Part shown: piece by piece, positions 24,228-34,448 of the stretch
Layout: every line of letters starts with the position of its first letter
Position numbering within the stretch: the stretch's first letter is position 1
Made by a program: the position numbers and the translations under genes
The notes under the pieces: model-generated
Told to the model about the DNA's origin: nothing
Seen by the model: the letters and a program-made list of their open reading frames with translations, nothing else
The model's database searches: none
Assembly (NCBI RefSeq): GCF_037975245.1
Contig: NC_092580.1
Location: 21,874,501-21,938,500 of the forward strand
Direction of reading: 5' to 3'
Length of the DNA stretch: 64,000 nt
From: Apostichopus japonicus
Lineage: Eukaryota > Echinodermata > Holothuroidea > Aspidochirotida > Stichopodidae

Positions 24228-27088
24228 ATTTTCTCAATGTCATGAGAGACATCGAAAAACCGTCTCTTTTTCAAACCAATTCTAACTCTAAAGAGAATCG
24301 TGATGAAATTACACGATATAATTTACATCGATATCCACATTTGACAGCCGATGATCACCTGGTTTCCAAATCCGAACAGGAAATCATGAGAGATAACATT
24401 AATTTGGAACAAAGTATTCTAAATGCTTCAGAAACAGAAAGCATATATGAATTTCTAGACTCACATAGAGATGCATTTTCTCTTTATGGTGAATTATCTC
24501 ACTGTCCAAATTATGAGGCTGATATTACTCTTACTAATGATGAGCCATTTTACATACGTCCCTATAGACTTTCAGATGAGGACAAAGTCATTGTCGCCAG
24601 TGAGCTAGACAAATTAGTGCGATTAGGAATCTTAGCGGTAGGACATCAGTCTTATACTTCACCGGTTTTCCTCATTCCAAAGAAGGGAACAAAAGACAAA
24701 AGGGTTGTCACAGATTTTCGCTACTTGAACAGTAGAATAAAACGTCTCAATCACCCATTTCCATTGCTGAATGAGACTATCCGTACCATAGGGTACTCTG
24801 GAGCCAAAATTTTGGGTGTTCTTGATTTAAAGTCTGCATTCTTCTGTCTGCCACTCAGTGTTCATGCACAACAATATACAGGTATTGCTTCATTTCATGG
24901 AGGAAAGCATTATTATTATAAACGCTTACCACAGGGATTGAATTTATCTCCAGCGATCTTTCAGTCGCAAATTAATGATATTTTGGCAACGATCCCAAAT
25001 TCAAATAAGTTCTGTATTGCTCATCATGACGATATAATTGTGTACAGTGCAGACAAACAATCGCACAAACAACACCTAAAGGCAATTTTTAAGGTTTTAA
25101 TGGACAACGGATTGAAAATCTCTCCGAAAAAGTGTAGCATTTTTCAAAATTCAGTCCGATATATGGGACATTTGCTCTCAATAACCCCAGAAGGTGAGGC
25201 TTGTATCCAACCTTTGCATGATAGATGTGCAGCGATTAGGAACACACCGAAACCACACAATGTTAAGTCAGTAAGACGATTTGTAGGTGCAGTTAATTAT
25301 GTGGCTTCGTTTTTCCCAAGTATTCAAGCACTATTGAGACCATTACATCATTTGAGTCGTAAGAGAAAGGTATTTAAATGGACAGAGGAACATCAGAGTG
25401 CATTTCAAAGTATTAAAGAGTTGTTGTGTAATCCACCTATATTGCATATGCCACAGAAATATGGTCGTTTTGTATTATATAGCGACACATCACGAGTAGC
25501 AACAGGATCATACTTGACCCAAAGAGTTAATGGCAAAGAGAATATTATTGCATATTACTCTAAGATATTACCACCAGCATGTCAGAGGTATAGTGTAACT
25601 GAATTAGAAATGATGGGTCTATTTATTAATGTGACAGCATTCAAACATTTATTGCAAAATGTAGAATTTGAGGCATATGTTGATCACTCTGCCATTGTTG
25701 AATTGTTTAAATCAAAACAAGAACCAGCAACTTCACGCTTACGTAAGCTTCTGTTCAAATTGTCAGAATATACATTTCAGGTGGGTTATAAGAAAGGCTC
25801 AGAATTGGTTTTGGCAGATTATTTGTCTAGAGCACCACAGGAATTTCACTCTGAAATAGATCAGGTTGCTCAAGAGGTCAGTTCTTATGAGGATTTTTCA
25901 ACTCTACCTAAGGAGACATTTAATCCAATCATGACAAGGTCAATGGCAAGGTCAATGGGAGTCAAAGTTCCAGATTTATTTCCGAATAAAGTCACTAAGG
26001 AGTCCAAGCAGGATTCCCCAGCCAAAGTATCAACAAATAGAGTTAATAGGACATCCATTCCTAAGGCAACACATGATCATGTTATGCAGAGACCACAATC
26101 TGAGTCACAAAAGAGGACAACACCAGTTGTTTCTACTGATAAGAGAGAAACATATATTCAAAGGCCTACTATTACTATGCCGAGTGAAAATGGACCTTCA
26201 TTTAGCCCAGACATGTTAGTTGTGCCAAATTTTACAAGTGTTTCTCAACCTTCAGAGCCAAGATTAGTGGATCAGAGTAGACATAGAGTGCAAAAGGTAG
26301 TCAGAGAACCACCACCAGAATTATTTGCTCAGCCGAAGCCAGTCATAACAAACATTGATCATTTGGTTACAGGGCACATTCCAAAACAAAAGGAATTGAA
26401 TAAAGTCATGAAGGCAATTCAAGGAAAGCTGATCAAAAACTATGATCTGCCATTTGATGTAAAAGAGTTGCAAATTCAACAACAAACTTGTCCTTACTAC
26501 AAACCAATTTATGATTTTCTTGCACACGACATTATTCCAGGTAATGTTAAGCATGCTAGAACTGTTCGTTCTCAAGCAGAGGATTATTTGTTATGTAATA
26601 GTTTGTTATTCAGGATATTTTTGCATGAGACTAATGATGCTAAGATGACTCTTCAGTTAGTCGTACCTGAGACTATGGTAGAACAGATAATATCTCGATA
26701 TCACGATGACTTGTTAAGTAATCATCAGGGTGTAATGCGTACATATTTGACCATTAGACAGCATTTCTATCTGCGCAATATGTTTCAACGCATCAGTAAT
26801 TATATTCAGGCATGTCTCCGTTGTCAAGAATTCCGTAAGAAACCGGACAAATTGAGACAATATCATGCTCGCATTCCTGATTCTTATCGTCCTTTTGACA
26901 GACTTAGTCTGGATTTCAAGACTATGCCCACAACGGCTACAGGATTTAAACATTTGATGGTTGTTTGTGATGAGATCACTAGATTTGTTGTATGTGTTTC
27001 TCTTAAGACTCTTGATGCTGAAACAATATGTGAAGCATTATTGCAGAGGGTAGTCACACAACCTTTGGTCCACCGTCTTGTATCATAA
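24143..27088 (+). CDS. Retrotransposon pol: reverse transcriptase, RNase H, integrase N-part
   Basis: 981 codons. Reverse transcriptase: LIPKKGTKDKRVVTDFRYLN near residue 180, VLDLKSAFF near 225, LPQGLNLSPAIFQ near 265 and the catalytic AHHDDIIVYS near 293. The usual tyrosine of YxDD is His here. RNase H: LYSDTS near 445, TELEM, YVDHSA and LADYLSRAP near 558 supply the D-E-D-D residues. After a low-complexity linker comes the integrase HHCC finger (H..NHQG...CLRCQEFRKK, about 853-897) and the first catalytic Asp in RLSLDFKTMP near 921. The frame stops at 27088, just after a shift at about 27055-27065, and integrase continues in another frame. The true start is uncertain because the first ~30 codons overlap the protease frame. 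Confidence 0.92.
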   Translation: MSASFSHSGSFRFSRFITVTEDIPTDSLDFLNVMRDIEKPSLFQTNSNSKENRDEITRYNLHRYPHLTADDHLVSKSEQEIMRDNINLEQSILNASETESIYEFLDSHRDAFSLYGELSHCPNYEADITLTNDEPFYIRPYRLSDEDKVIVASELDKLVRLGILAVGHQSYTSPVFLIPKKGTKDKRVVTDFRYLNSRIKRLNHPFPLLNETIRTIGYSGAKILGVLDLKSAFFCLPLSVHAQQYTGIASFHGGKHYYYKRLPQGLNLSPAIFQSQINDILATIPNSNKFCIAHHDDIIVYSADKQSHKQHLKAIFKVLMDNGLKISPKKCSIFQNSVRYMGHLLSITPEGEACIQPLHDRCAAIRNTPKPHNVKSVRRFVGAVNYVASFFPSIQALLRPLHHLSRKRKVFKWTEEHQSAFQSIKELLCNPPILHMPQKYGRFVLYSDTSRVATGSYLTQRVNGKENIIAYYSKILPPACQRYSVTELEMMGLFINVTAFKHLLQNVEFEAYVDHSAIVELFKSKQEPATSRLRKLLFKLSEYTFQVGYKKGSELVLADYLSRAPQEFHSEIDQVAQEVSSYEDFSTLPKETFNPIMTRSMARSMGVKVPDLFPNKVTKESKQDSPAKVSTNRVNRTSIPKATHDHVMQRPQSESQKRTTPVVSTDKRETYIQRPTITMPSENGPSFSPDMLVVPNFTSVSQPSEPRLVDQSRHRVQKVVREPPPELFAQPKPVITNIDHLVTGHIPKQKELNKVMKAIQGKLIKNYDLPFDVKELQIQQQTCPYYKPIYDFLAHDIIPGNVKHARTVRSQAEDYLLCNSLLFRIFLHETNDAKMTLQLVVPETMVEQIISRYHDDLLSNHQGVMRTYLTIRQHFYLRNMFQRISNYIQACLRCQEFRKKPDKLRQYHARIPDSYRPFDRLSLDFKTMPTTATGFKHLMVVCDEITRFVVCVSLKTLDAETICEALLQRVVTQPLVHRLVS

Positions 27089-27120
27089 GTGATGCGGCAG
27101 CTTCTCTTACAGGAAAATTA

Positions 27121-28317
27121 GTGCAGCTCTTAAGTAAGGCTTTAGGCATTGAACAAAAGTTCATCAGTGTAAGCAATCATGGAAGCTTACAGGTTGAAAG
27201 ACACATTCAGACTCTTTCAAATTTCCTCAAAGTGAACTTAAATCAGTTTGGTATGGATTGGGTACGATTTGTCCCAACATCAGCCTATGCATATAACACA
27301 TTTTCCTCTCCTCAGTTGGGTAGCTATAGCCCATTTGAACTTGCATTTGGACGTAAGCCACCAAATCTTACAAATTTATCATTTAATCCAATGGCAGGAT
27401 TATCACAATATCATGGAGAATATGCTGCATTGTTAAAGAAACGATTTGATCATTTGTCAAGGGTAATGTTAGTCTTACAAAAGAAGCAACAAGATGCTCA
27501 AAATGTTAAGATAAGTGCAAAACTGGACAAAGGTGCAATTTATTCAACGGGTCAATTAGTGTATCTGTATAAGCCAACGTCTTCTTCCTTGACTGCGAAC
27601 TCTCGCAAAATTGCTGCAGAATGGTGTGGACCATTAGTGATCCATCAAGTTTTGGATAGGACTCATTATTTGTTGGCCACTCTCAAAGGAGAAATTCTTA
27701 GTGATGTATTCAATTATAACAGGCTTAAACCATGTTTTGTAAGAGCATCTTCTGAGACTAAGAATATCACCAACATTCAGAAATTGCGAAATGTCTTGAA
27801 AACAAAGGGTTCATCAAGTGAAAAGGTTGCACGAATGCGAAATGTTTTGAGTAGTAACACTTCTAATGCAGAAAATGTTAAAGTCATGCAAGATGCACAT
27901 ATTGAGTTTCATGATGAGTTTGGTGACATTTTGCCAGGGGTAACTTCAGATCACATCATGTGTCTTATGACCACTAAGCCAATGAATGTTGCATCCTTTT
28001 TAGAGAATAGAGCACATAATGAAGGATTAGCAATTCCATATCCTTCCATGAAAGATAGCATATTAAGGCAAAAGAAAGTTTTTGCAAATGCTCCACAAGG
28101 AGACATGAAAGTCCAACGTGCTCGATACAAATTGGGTGAATTACAGGTTCTGGTCACCTATCAGACACCATGTTTTCCAACAGGCTTTAAGAGTCATTAT
28201 TTTTGGTGGAATGTAGGAAAATATTCCAACACAGGGGAAATAATAAATTTTCTCCATGAAAAGGGATTGAACATTACAGGCAATCCAGGCAGGATGTTGC
28301 AAACATTATATGGTTAA
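27121..28317 (+). CDS. Retrotransposon integrase C-part plus long C-terminal extension
   Basis: 398 codons from the first listed start. The frame is open upstream across the second catalytic Asp (IISDAAASLTG, about 27080-27115). The catalytic Glu lies in SLQVERHIQTL near residue 23, completing D-D-E. SPFELAFGRKP and the GPY/F-like module (AEWCGPLVIHQVLDRTHYLL, about residues 163-182) follow. After about residue 210 there is a ~185-residue extension with no domain I recognise. Its end (YKLGELQVLVTYQTP, HYFWWNVGKYSNTGEI) is aromatic-rich, slightly reminiscent of a chromodomain, but this is not claimed. Integrase inserts element DNA into the host chromosome. Confidence 0.87.
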   Translation: MQLLSKALGIEQKFISVSNHGSLQVERHIQTLSNFLKVNLNQFGMDWVRFVPTSAYAYNTFSSPQLGSYSPFELAFGRKPPNLTNLSFNPMAGLSQYHGEYAALLKKRFDHLSRVMLVLQKKQQDAQNVKISAKLDKGAIYSTGQLVYLYKPTSSSLTANSRKIAAEWCGPLVIHQVLDRTHYLLATLKGEILSDVFNYNRLKPCFVRASSETKNITNIQKLRNVLKTKGSSSEKVARMRNVLSSNTSNAENVKVMQDAHIEFHDEFGDILPGVTSDHIMCLMTTKPMNVASFLENRAHNEGLAIPYPSMKDSILRQKKVFANAPQGDMKVQRARYKLGELQVLVTYQTPCFPTGFKSHYFWWNVGKYSNTGEIINFLHEKGLNITGNPGRMLQTLYG

Positions 28318-29555
28318 TATGTATAACTGCATATTGCTTTAAGTTCAGATGAACAGGTGTTTTACCCACGATTGTATGAATGGAATGTGTCATTGCAATT
28401 ACCTGCATACCTTTTAAGTGGAAGTCATTGTACTATTATGGTGTAACAATATAAGCTTTATTGTTAAAACCACCACCACCTAGTTTCATTTTTTATGACA
28501 AATGTGTAATGAGTATACCTTATTTTTCCTTATGAATTCGTTCAAACGTTTACCCGGCAATTAGAACATATCCGGAATATTAGCAACATGGGTTTTCATA
28601 TATTGAGAAATATTTTAAGGATATTTACATTGCATCATTTATGTTATATATTGAAGGCTATTCAGAGACAGCATTGAAGATATGCAACTTTTGCTTACAG
28701 CAACAGTTATCGAAGCAAATGAAAGTATAGATCTTTGAGGAAGTTATGTATATATTTTCTTTTCCTCAAATATTCATTCAAAAGTAAATTTCTTCAATGA
28801 TGAAGCAAGAAGTTTAAAAGAACAAGATGTTAAGTATTATGTAAATTTGAAGAAAGATTTGTTGATGTCATAGTCTATGGGGTCTCTTTTATGGTATCGA
28901 ATATCTAGTACTTTGGTACTTTACTAGATCATTTCAGAGTGCATACCTAGGGTCACCATGCTATCGAGTCACATTTTCTTGAGGTGAATGTATATGATTC
29001 ACACGGTTTCAAAACAGTTTTGAAACTATGACTTCATTAAAGAGGAGGTTTTGTAAATGAGTTTGTAATATTTTAAGGTTCTTTTTTTTGTGTACGAATT
29101 TTGCATGGAACGTCAAGGTGTTCTGTTCAGTTAAAAGATAACTAAGTCAAGTTTTCTCTGATCTCTCCCCAAATCACGGCATGATTTCACTTTTGATATA
29201 AATGTATTATTGATGTTTGAAATGCATAAATGTATTTTGTAAGAGATACTGCATATTTTGCTGTGTCATGTAACTTTAAGATATCGTAATGATATTTTTT
29301 TTTAGATTACATCATATGATGTCATCAATATTGAAGAGGTACACAAAAAATTTTCATGGAGATAGTGTCAATGTATATACCATATGATCATATTAATAAT
29401 TCGTAACCTAGATGTTAACCTTTGAGATATATGAAGGCCATTTATTGAAGTCAATGAATATTAGTGAATGTGCTTACAGTACTCTACCTTCTTGAGATAA
29501 TGATAAGTTAAAGCAGTATGATGTTAAAATTTTGGAGTATCCAAAAATTTTAAAA
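28318..29555 (+). other. Retrotransposon 3' untranslated region
   Basis: AT-rich, no open frame of note and no envelope-like sequence. An imperfect palindrome TATCTAGTAC...TACTAGATC lies near 28903-28930. Confidence 0.7.
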
Positions 29556-29567
29556 GATTGAGGGGGA
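29556..29567 (+). other. Polypurine tract
   Basis: GATTGAGGGGGA directly precedes the 3' LTR, the expected primer site for plus-strand DNA synthesis. Confidence 0.8.
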
Positions 29568-30295
29568 TGTTATGAAATAGTGATACCATCTCTTTGATGT
29601 TACCGAAACACTCCATCGAGACACCTTACAGGGCCTCTTATGTGTTTATCTAGGTCATGGATTCAGTTTTCCCACGAGAAGTTTTTAACTATCTTATTGA
29701 ATCTTGGTACAGGGCCTTTTTCCCAAAATAGATTCCATTATGTCTGTGGAACATTCGAGAAGGTTCTCTCACGTGGTATGGAAGTTTCCATAGAAAGGGG
29801 ATGGACTTCCAAACTCCCAACCAATCAGGGCAGATCAGTGCCAGTGCACTTATTTTTATATCGTTAGGTTAATACAGGATGGTCAGGTCATTGGCTGCCT
29901 ACTGATTGTGCGCAGAGAGATTTTATGGAAGTAAGGTTTAAAAGGAAAAGGAGGCCGAAAGTTTACGCACTCCGTCAGCAAATTTATCACTTGATCAGAA
30001 AATTTATCACTCCGCCGAAAGTTCATCACTCCTCATTGTTTAATTGACGGAGTCAAGTCAAATCACTGTAATTTAGTTTTATTTGTAAAGAGAATCGACA
30101 GAGAAGAAATTATACCGAATCATTAATCAAATCCTATCTCGTCAAATTGTTTTTTGTGTGAAGTCATTGTTTTCTTCCGTTCGAGACATCTCCTGAAGAA
30201 GCGTAAATACGGCATCAAGACATCCCAGTACCTTTCTATCGCGAGTCCCGATATAGTTTTACTATCGGAGGAGCCGGGCTCGTCACAATATTACA
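29568..30295 (+). repeat. 3' LTR
   Basis: 728 bases matching the 5' LTR. It differs by a missing 5-base AGTCA unit, a missing GT, and about four single-base changes, counted by eye. Confidence 0.95.
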
Positions 30296-30439
30296 CTTGC
30301 TTGGGGTATATGACAATACACATCATATTATCAAGCAAGATTGGGCTGAAATAGTCCAAGTAATTGTCCTACATGTTCCCATTAAGTAACCAACACTATA
30401 GCCAACACTTTTGTGATCACAAAATGTAATCGGATTTTT

Positions 30440-33140
30440 TATCAAAAGGCACTTTTGAGATCTAAATATGGCGTCGAAAATGTAAGAAATATAAGAGACC
30501 TACAAGCGTGTCAACAGATATGATAACAACGGTGACCTCAGATGACATGACCTTGAAGTTTCAAAATGTTCCACCACCCCATTCACAACTTGTCCCAAAA
30601 TATCAACCATGTCACACCTTGGCATTGAGATTTAATTGCATTAAATGTGTCAAAAAATTAACTTTTGAACTTGTATGTAACTTCACACACAAAGGTCACC
30701 CGGAGGTCAACCAATTGACATTTTTGATCGGTGAGACCTAAATAGAGCATGACTGTAAAAATTCAAACATTTTTTCTTTGCCCATTTTCTCCCCCCATAA
30801 TACTACTTTTTTAACATTAGCTGACCTTTGGTGACCTTGGATCACATGACCGTTAAGTTTGAAAATATTCCCCTATACCATTTGCAACTTGTCCAAAAAA
30901 ATCAACCTTGTCACACCTTGGCACTGGAAGTTATTGCATTAAATGTGTGAAAATTAACTTTGACCTCAAATAACTTCGCACACGAAGGTCAAATGGGGGT
31001 CAACCCATTGACATTTATGATCAGAAGGTACCTTTAACATCTGAAAATAGCATCGAAACTGTAAAAATCCACAAAACACGAAAAGGTCACCAGAGGTCAA
31101 ATTGAGGTCAAGGGTCACCCAGATGCGGGTCGACAATTGGATTACATTGGAGCAACTCCCAACCCTAACGGACAATTTGTTCTTAAGTTGTCGCAAAAAT
31201 ACTAGTTTTTTATCATTAATTGACCTTTGGTGACCTTGTATCACATGACCGTTAAGTTTGAAAATATTCCCCTATACCATTTGCAACTACTCCAAAAATA
31301 TCAACCTTGTCACACCTTGGAACTGGGAGTTATTGCATTAAATGTCTGAAAATTAACTTTGACCTCATATAACTTCGCACACGAAGGTCACACAGGGGTC
31401 AACCTATTGACATTTATGATCAGAAGGTACCTTTGACATCTGAAAATAGCATCGAAACTGTAAAAAATCCACAAAACACGAAAAGGTCACCAGAGGTCAA
31501 ATTAAGGTCAAGGGTCACCCAGATGTGGGTCGACAATTGGACTTCATTGAAGCAACTCCCAACTCTAACGGACAATTTGTTCTCAAGTTGTCGCAAAAAT
31601 ACTAGTTTTTTATCATTAATTGACCTTTGGTGACCTTGTATCACATGACCGTTAAGTTTGAAAATATCCCCCTATACCATTTGCAACTACTCCAAAAATA
31701 TCAACCTTGTCACACCTTGGAACTGGGAGTTATTGCATTAAATGTCTGAAAATTAACTTTGACCTCATATAACTTCGCACACGAAGGTCACACGGGGGTC
31801 AACCCATTGACATTTATGATCAGAAGTTACCTTTAACATCTGAAAATAGCATCGAAACTGTAAAAATCCACAAAACACTAAAAAGGTCACCAGAGGTCAA
31901 ATTGAGGTCAAGGGTCACCCAGATGCGGGTCGACAATTGGATTACATTGAAGCAACTCCCAACCCTAACGGACAATTTGTTCTCAAGTTATCGCAAAAAA
32001 TACTAGTTTTTTATCATTAATTGACCTTTGGTGACCTCGGATCACATGACCGTTAAGTTTGAAAATATTCCCCTATACCATTTGCAACTTGTCTCAAAAT
32101 GTCAACTGTGTAACACCTTGGCACTGGGAGTTATTACACTAAATGTCTGAAAATTAACTTTGACCTCATATAACTTAACATACAAAGGTCACCTTGGGTC
32201 AACTTATTGACATTTTTGATTGATGAGACCTAAATTAGAGCATCAAACTATAAAAATTCAAACATTTTTTTCTTTGCCCATTTTCTACCCCCAAAATACT
32301 AGTTTTTTGACATTAATTGACCTTTGGTGACCTCGGATCACATGACCGGTAAGTTTGAAAATATTCCCCTATACCATTTGCAACTTGTCCAAAAATATCA
32401 ACCATGTTACACCTTGGAACTGGGAGTTGTTGCATTAAATGTGTGAAAATTAACTTTGACCTCGTATAACTTCGCACACGAAGGTCACACGGGTGTCAAC
32501 CAATTGACATTTTTGATCGGAAGGTACCTTTGATATCCAAATCTAGCATCAAAACCAAACATTTTCTTTTTTGCTCGTTTCCTCCCAAAATAAGCACATT
32601 TTTTCTAATGTGACCTTTGACCTTTTGACCTTGGTTTCAGATGTAGTTTAATCTCCTGATTCCAAAAAACAAAACGAAAAGTCTGTACAACCATCCTAAC
32701 TCCGACCGAAAAACTTTGACCCCATATAACTTCGCACATAAAGGTCACACGGGGTCAACCTATTGACATTTATGATCAGAAGGTACCTTTGACATCTGAA
32801 AATAGCATCGAAACTGTAAAAATCCCAAAAACACGAAAAGGTCACCAGAGGTCAAATTGAGGTCAAGGGTCACCCAGATGCGGGTCGACAATTGGATTAC
32901 ATTGAGGCAACTCCCAACCCTAACAGACATTTCGTTCTCAAGTTATTGCAAAAATACTAGTTTTTTATCATTAATTGACCTTTGGTGACCTCGGATCACA
33001 TGACCGTTAAGTTTGAAAATGCTCCCCTAACCAGTTCACAACTTGTCCCAAAATATCAATCTTGTCGCACATTGACACTGGGAGTTATTGCAGTTTTAAT
33101 ATTTTCAGTTTTTGGACCATAACTGACCTTTGGTGACCTT
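30440..33140. repeat. ~400-bp tandem repeat rich in AGGTCA half-sites
   Basis: The anchor TGACCTTTGGTGACC recurs at 30822, 31221, 31621, 32022, 32318 and 32977, with a partial copy at 33123, so full units are 399-401 bases and some are shortened. Each full unit contains GATCACATGACCGTTAAGTT and CCCCTATACCATTTGCAACT. Four units carry the cluster AGGTCAccagAGGTCA, a 5-base gap to AGGTCA, then AGGTCAaGGGTCA (31081, 31481, 31881, 32835). This is the body of the interspersed repeat interrupted by the LTR element. Confidence 0.9.
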
Positions 33141-33255
33141 TGTGGGCACCAAAAACAATAGGGCACACCTTCTCCATATGGCGGATCTATAGTCCAAGTT
33201 TGGCCTCAATCCAACATTCCCTTATTGAGATAGAGCGTACCCAAGCAAGTGTCAC

Positions 33256-33283
33256 AGACACACACACACACACACACACATAC

Positions 33284-33315
<32 letters not shown>

Positions 33316-33316
33316 G
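33256..33316. repeat. (CA)n and (CATA)n microsatellite
   Basis: CACACA and ACATACATACAT runs at the right end of the interspersed repeat, followed by the hairpin GGTTCCTT...AAGGAACC (33333-33358). Confidence 0.95.
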
Positions 33317-33360
33317 CCAACCTGACTGCATAGGTTCCTTTTGCTAAAGCAAGGAACCAA

Positions 33361-34202
33361 AAATGAATAAAGTTTATCAGAAGTTACTTAGACTATAATT
33401 TTTAAGAAAAGAAAGGGCAAAAGTCATTAAGGCACCATATACAAAATCAGCTATGCGGAATCCAACATCTTCCAGGCTAAACAATACCCTGCTGTCCGAC
33501 CGTGGTGCTCCCGTCTTCCTGCAGTCAGATTAACCCAAGTCACAGCCCATGACCACTGCTAAGCCGGTTGCATCTGACCGTGCAAACAATAGTACTTAGT
33601 CTGCACTCAAGAAAGTAATGACAGCATTCGGCCACGAGCGGTTGATCAAATTTTAACGATGGAATCTTTATAGTTTATTTTCAAGTAACCTAAGAAGTAT
33701 AGTTGATCAAAATTTACCTGCAGAAAAATAACGTCTTTATTCCTCATAGCGATGGAGCAACACATGCTCAACAAGTTTTTTTTATATTAGTAATATTTCT
33801 TATCATTACTTGTAACCATTTGTATTGATGTTTGCAGAGTTTCCAGGGGATTGTGCAGGGTTTTCTCAATCAAAAATCATGGTCAATGGGTTTTTCTTCC
33901 GTACAGCCCAAAATAACATTTCCATCAAATCGTATCGTTCCTGCTAAAAGCGTTTTGGACATATTTTACCAAATGAAAGGTTTAAGACCGTATGTGAATA
34001 AACCATTCAATTTCGTGTGAATAAACCATTCAATTCCATGTGAATGAACCATTCAATCTCATGTGAATGAACCATTCAATTTCATGTCTCGACGTTTTTG
34101 CCCACAGATATTATTCAAAGTAGGATTAAAAAGAAACATTGAAAGTAAATTTATTGGAAATTTTAAAAACAAAAACAACATTCTCAACTGCTGTAAACCC
34201 AC
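33361..34202. other. Intron of the MFSD4-like gene with a short tandem repeat
   Basis: Intron sequence immediately downstream (minus strand) of exon 34203-34448. At 33991-34086 there are four 23-24-base units, GTGAATRAACCATTCAATTTC. No other feature was seen. Confidence 0.6.
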
Positions 34203-34448
34203 CTGAATTGCTGCCATAATCCAGAAAGCATATTTGACTTGGGTTTTGTCTTGCGCTTGCTCCAGAGTGTCCTCCGTCGAGATACGAGGGGCTACTGTGG
34301 TTAGTGGCAGGTCCCTCAATATCGGAGACAACACATCATCATCGGTTGCATTAGGCAAAAAGTAACCTGAACAGTCTTGATTCAGTAGGAATGGTTCGGC
34401 TACGATCGGAGAAATGAATGCCCCTAGACCGTAGCAAAAGTGGAGAGC
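34203..34448 (-). CDS. MFSD4-like: MFSD4-like transporter, internal exon (helices 4-6, extracellular loop)
   Basis: 246 bases, 82 codons, phase 0 at both ends. Acceptor TTTAACAG (34449-34456) and donor GTGGGT (34197-34202). It starts ALHFCYGLGAFISPIVAEPF, the hallmark helix that follows FLQ in the preceding exon; family members read FLQALHF.xGxGA. It continues through a variable hydrophilic loop with a possible N-glycosylation site (PNAT), and ends VKYAFWIMAAIQ, the start of helix 6, closely like YAFWIMA of MFSD4A. The long variable loop between helices is also a family trait. It is followed in phase by exon 19057-19180 across a 15-kb intron. Confidence 0.92.

Larger units (their letters stand above)
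21032..30295 (+). mobile_element. Ty3/gypsy-type LTR retrotransposon, 9.26 kb
   Basis: A complete element: 5' LTR, a 0.7-kb leader, gag, protease, reverse transcriptase, RNase H, integrase, a 1.25-kb 3' untranslated part, polypurine tract and 3' LTR. The order protease-RT-RNase H-integrase and the GPY/F-like module after the integrase core place it in the Ty3/gypsy (Metaviridae) group. The two LTRs differ by eye at about four bases and two small indels (5 and 2 bases), so the insertion is young. Yet the coding frame changes at about 22898, 23418, 24143-24227 and 27055-27065. No envelope gene was recognised. It lies antisense to the MFSD4-like gene, within its 15-kb intron. Confidence 0.95.
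21003..33360. repeat. Older interspersed repeat split by the LTR retrotransposon
   Basis: The sequence CAAGAGCCCAAGGGCACTGTGGTTCCTTG before the retrotransposon, and CTTGCTTGGGGTATATGAC after it, appear to be one interrupted repeat sharing the duplicated CTTG. Its right end at 33333-33359 reads GGTTCCTT...AAGCAAGGAACC, and the reverse complement of that end gives GGTTCCTTGCTT, which also occurs at the left junction once the LTR element is removed. The body is the ~400-bp tandem array described separately, ending in a (CA)n tract. The boundaries are approximate and the class is unknown. Confidence 0.5.

Noticed and set aside
28318-29555. Envelope gene of the LTR element
   Set aside because: No open frame, signal or membrane segment was seen in the interval, so the element is not called a retrovirus-like errantivirus.
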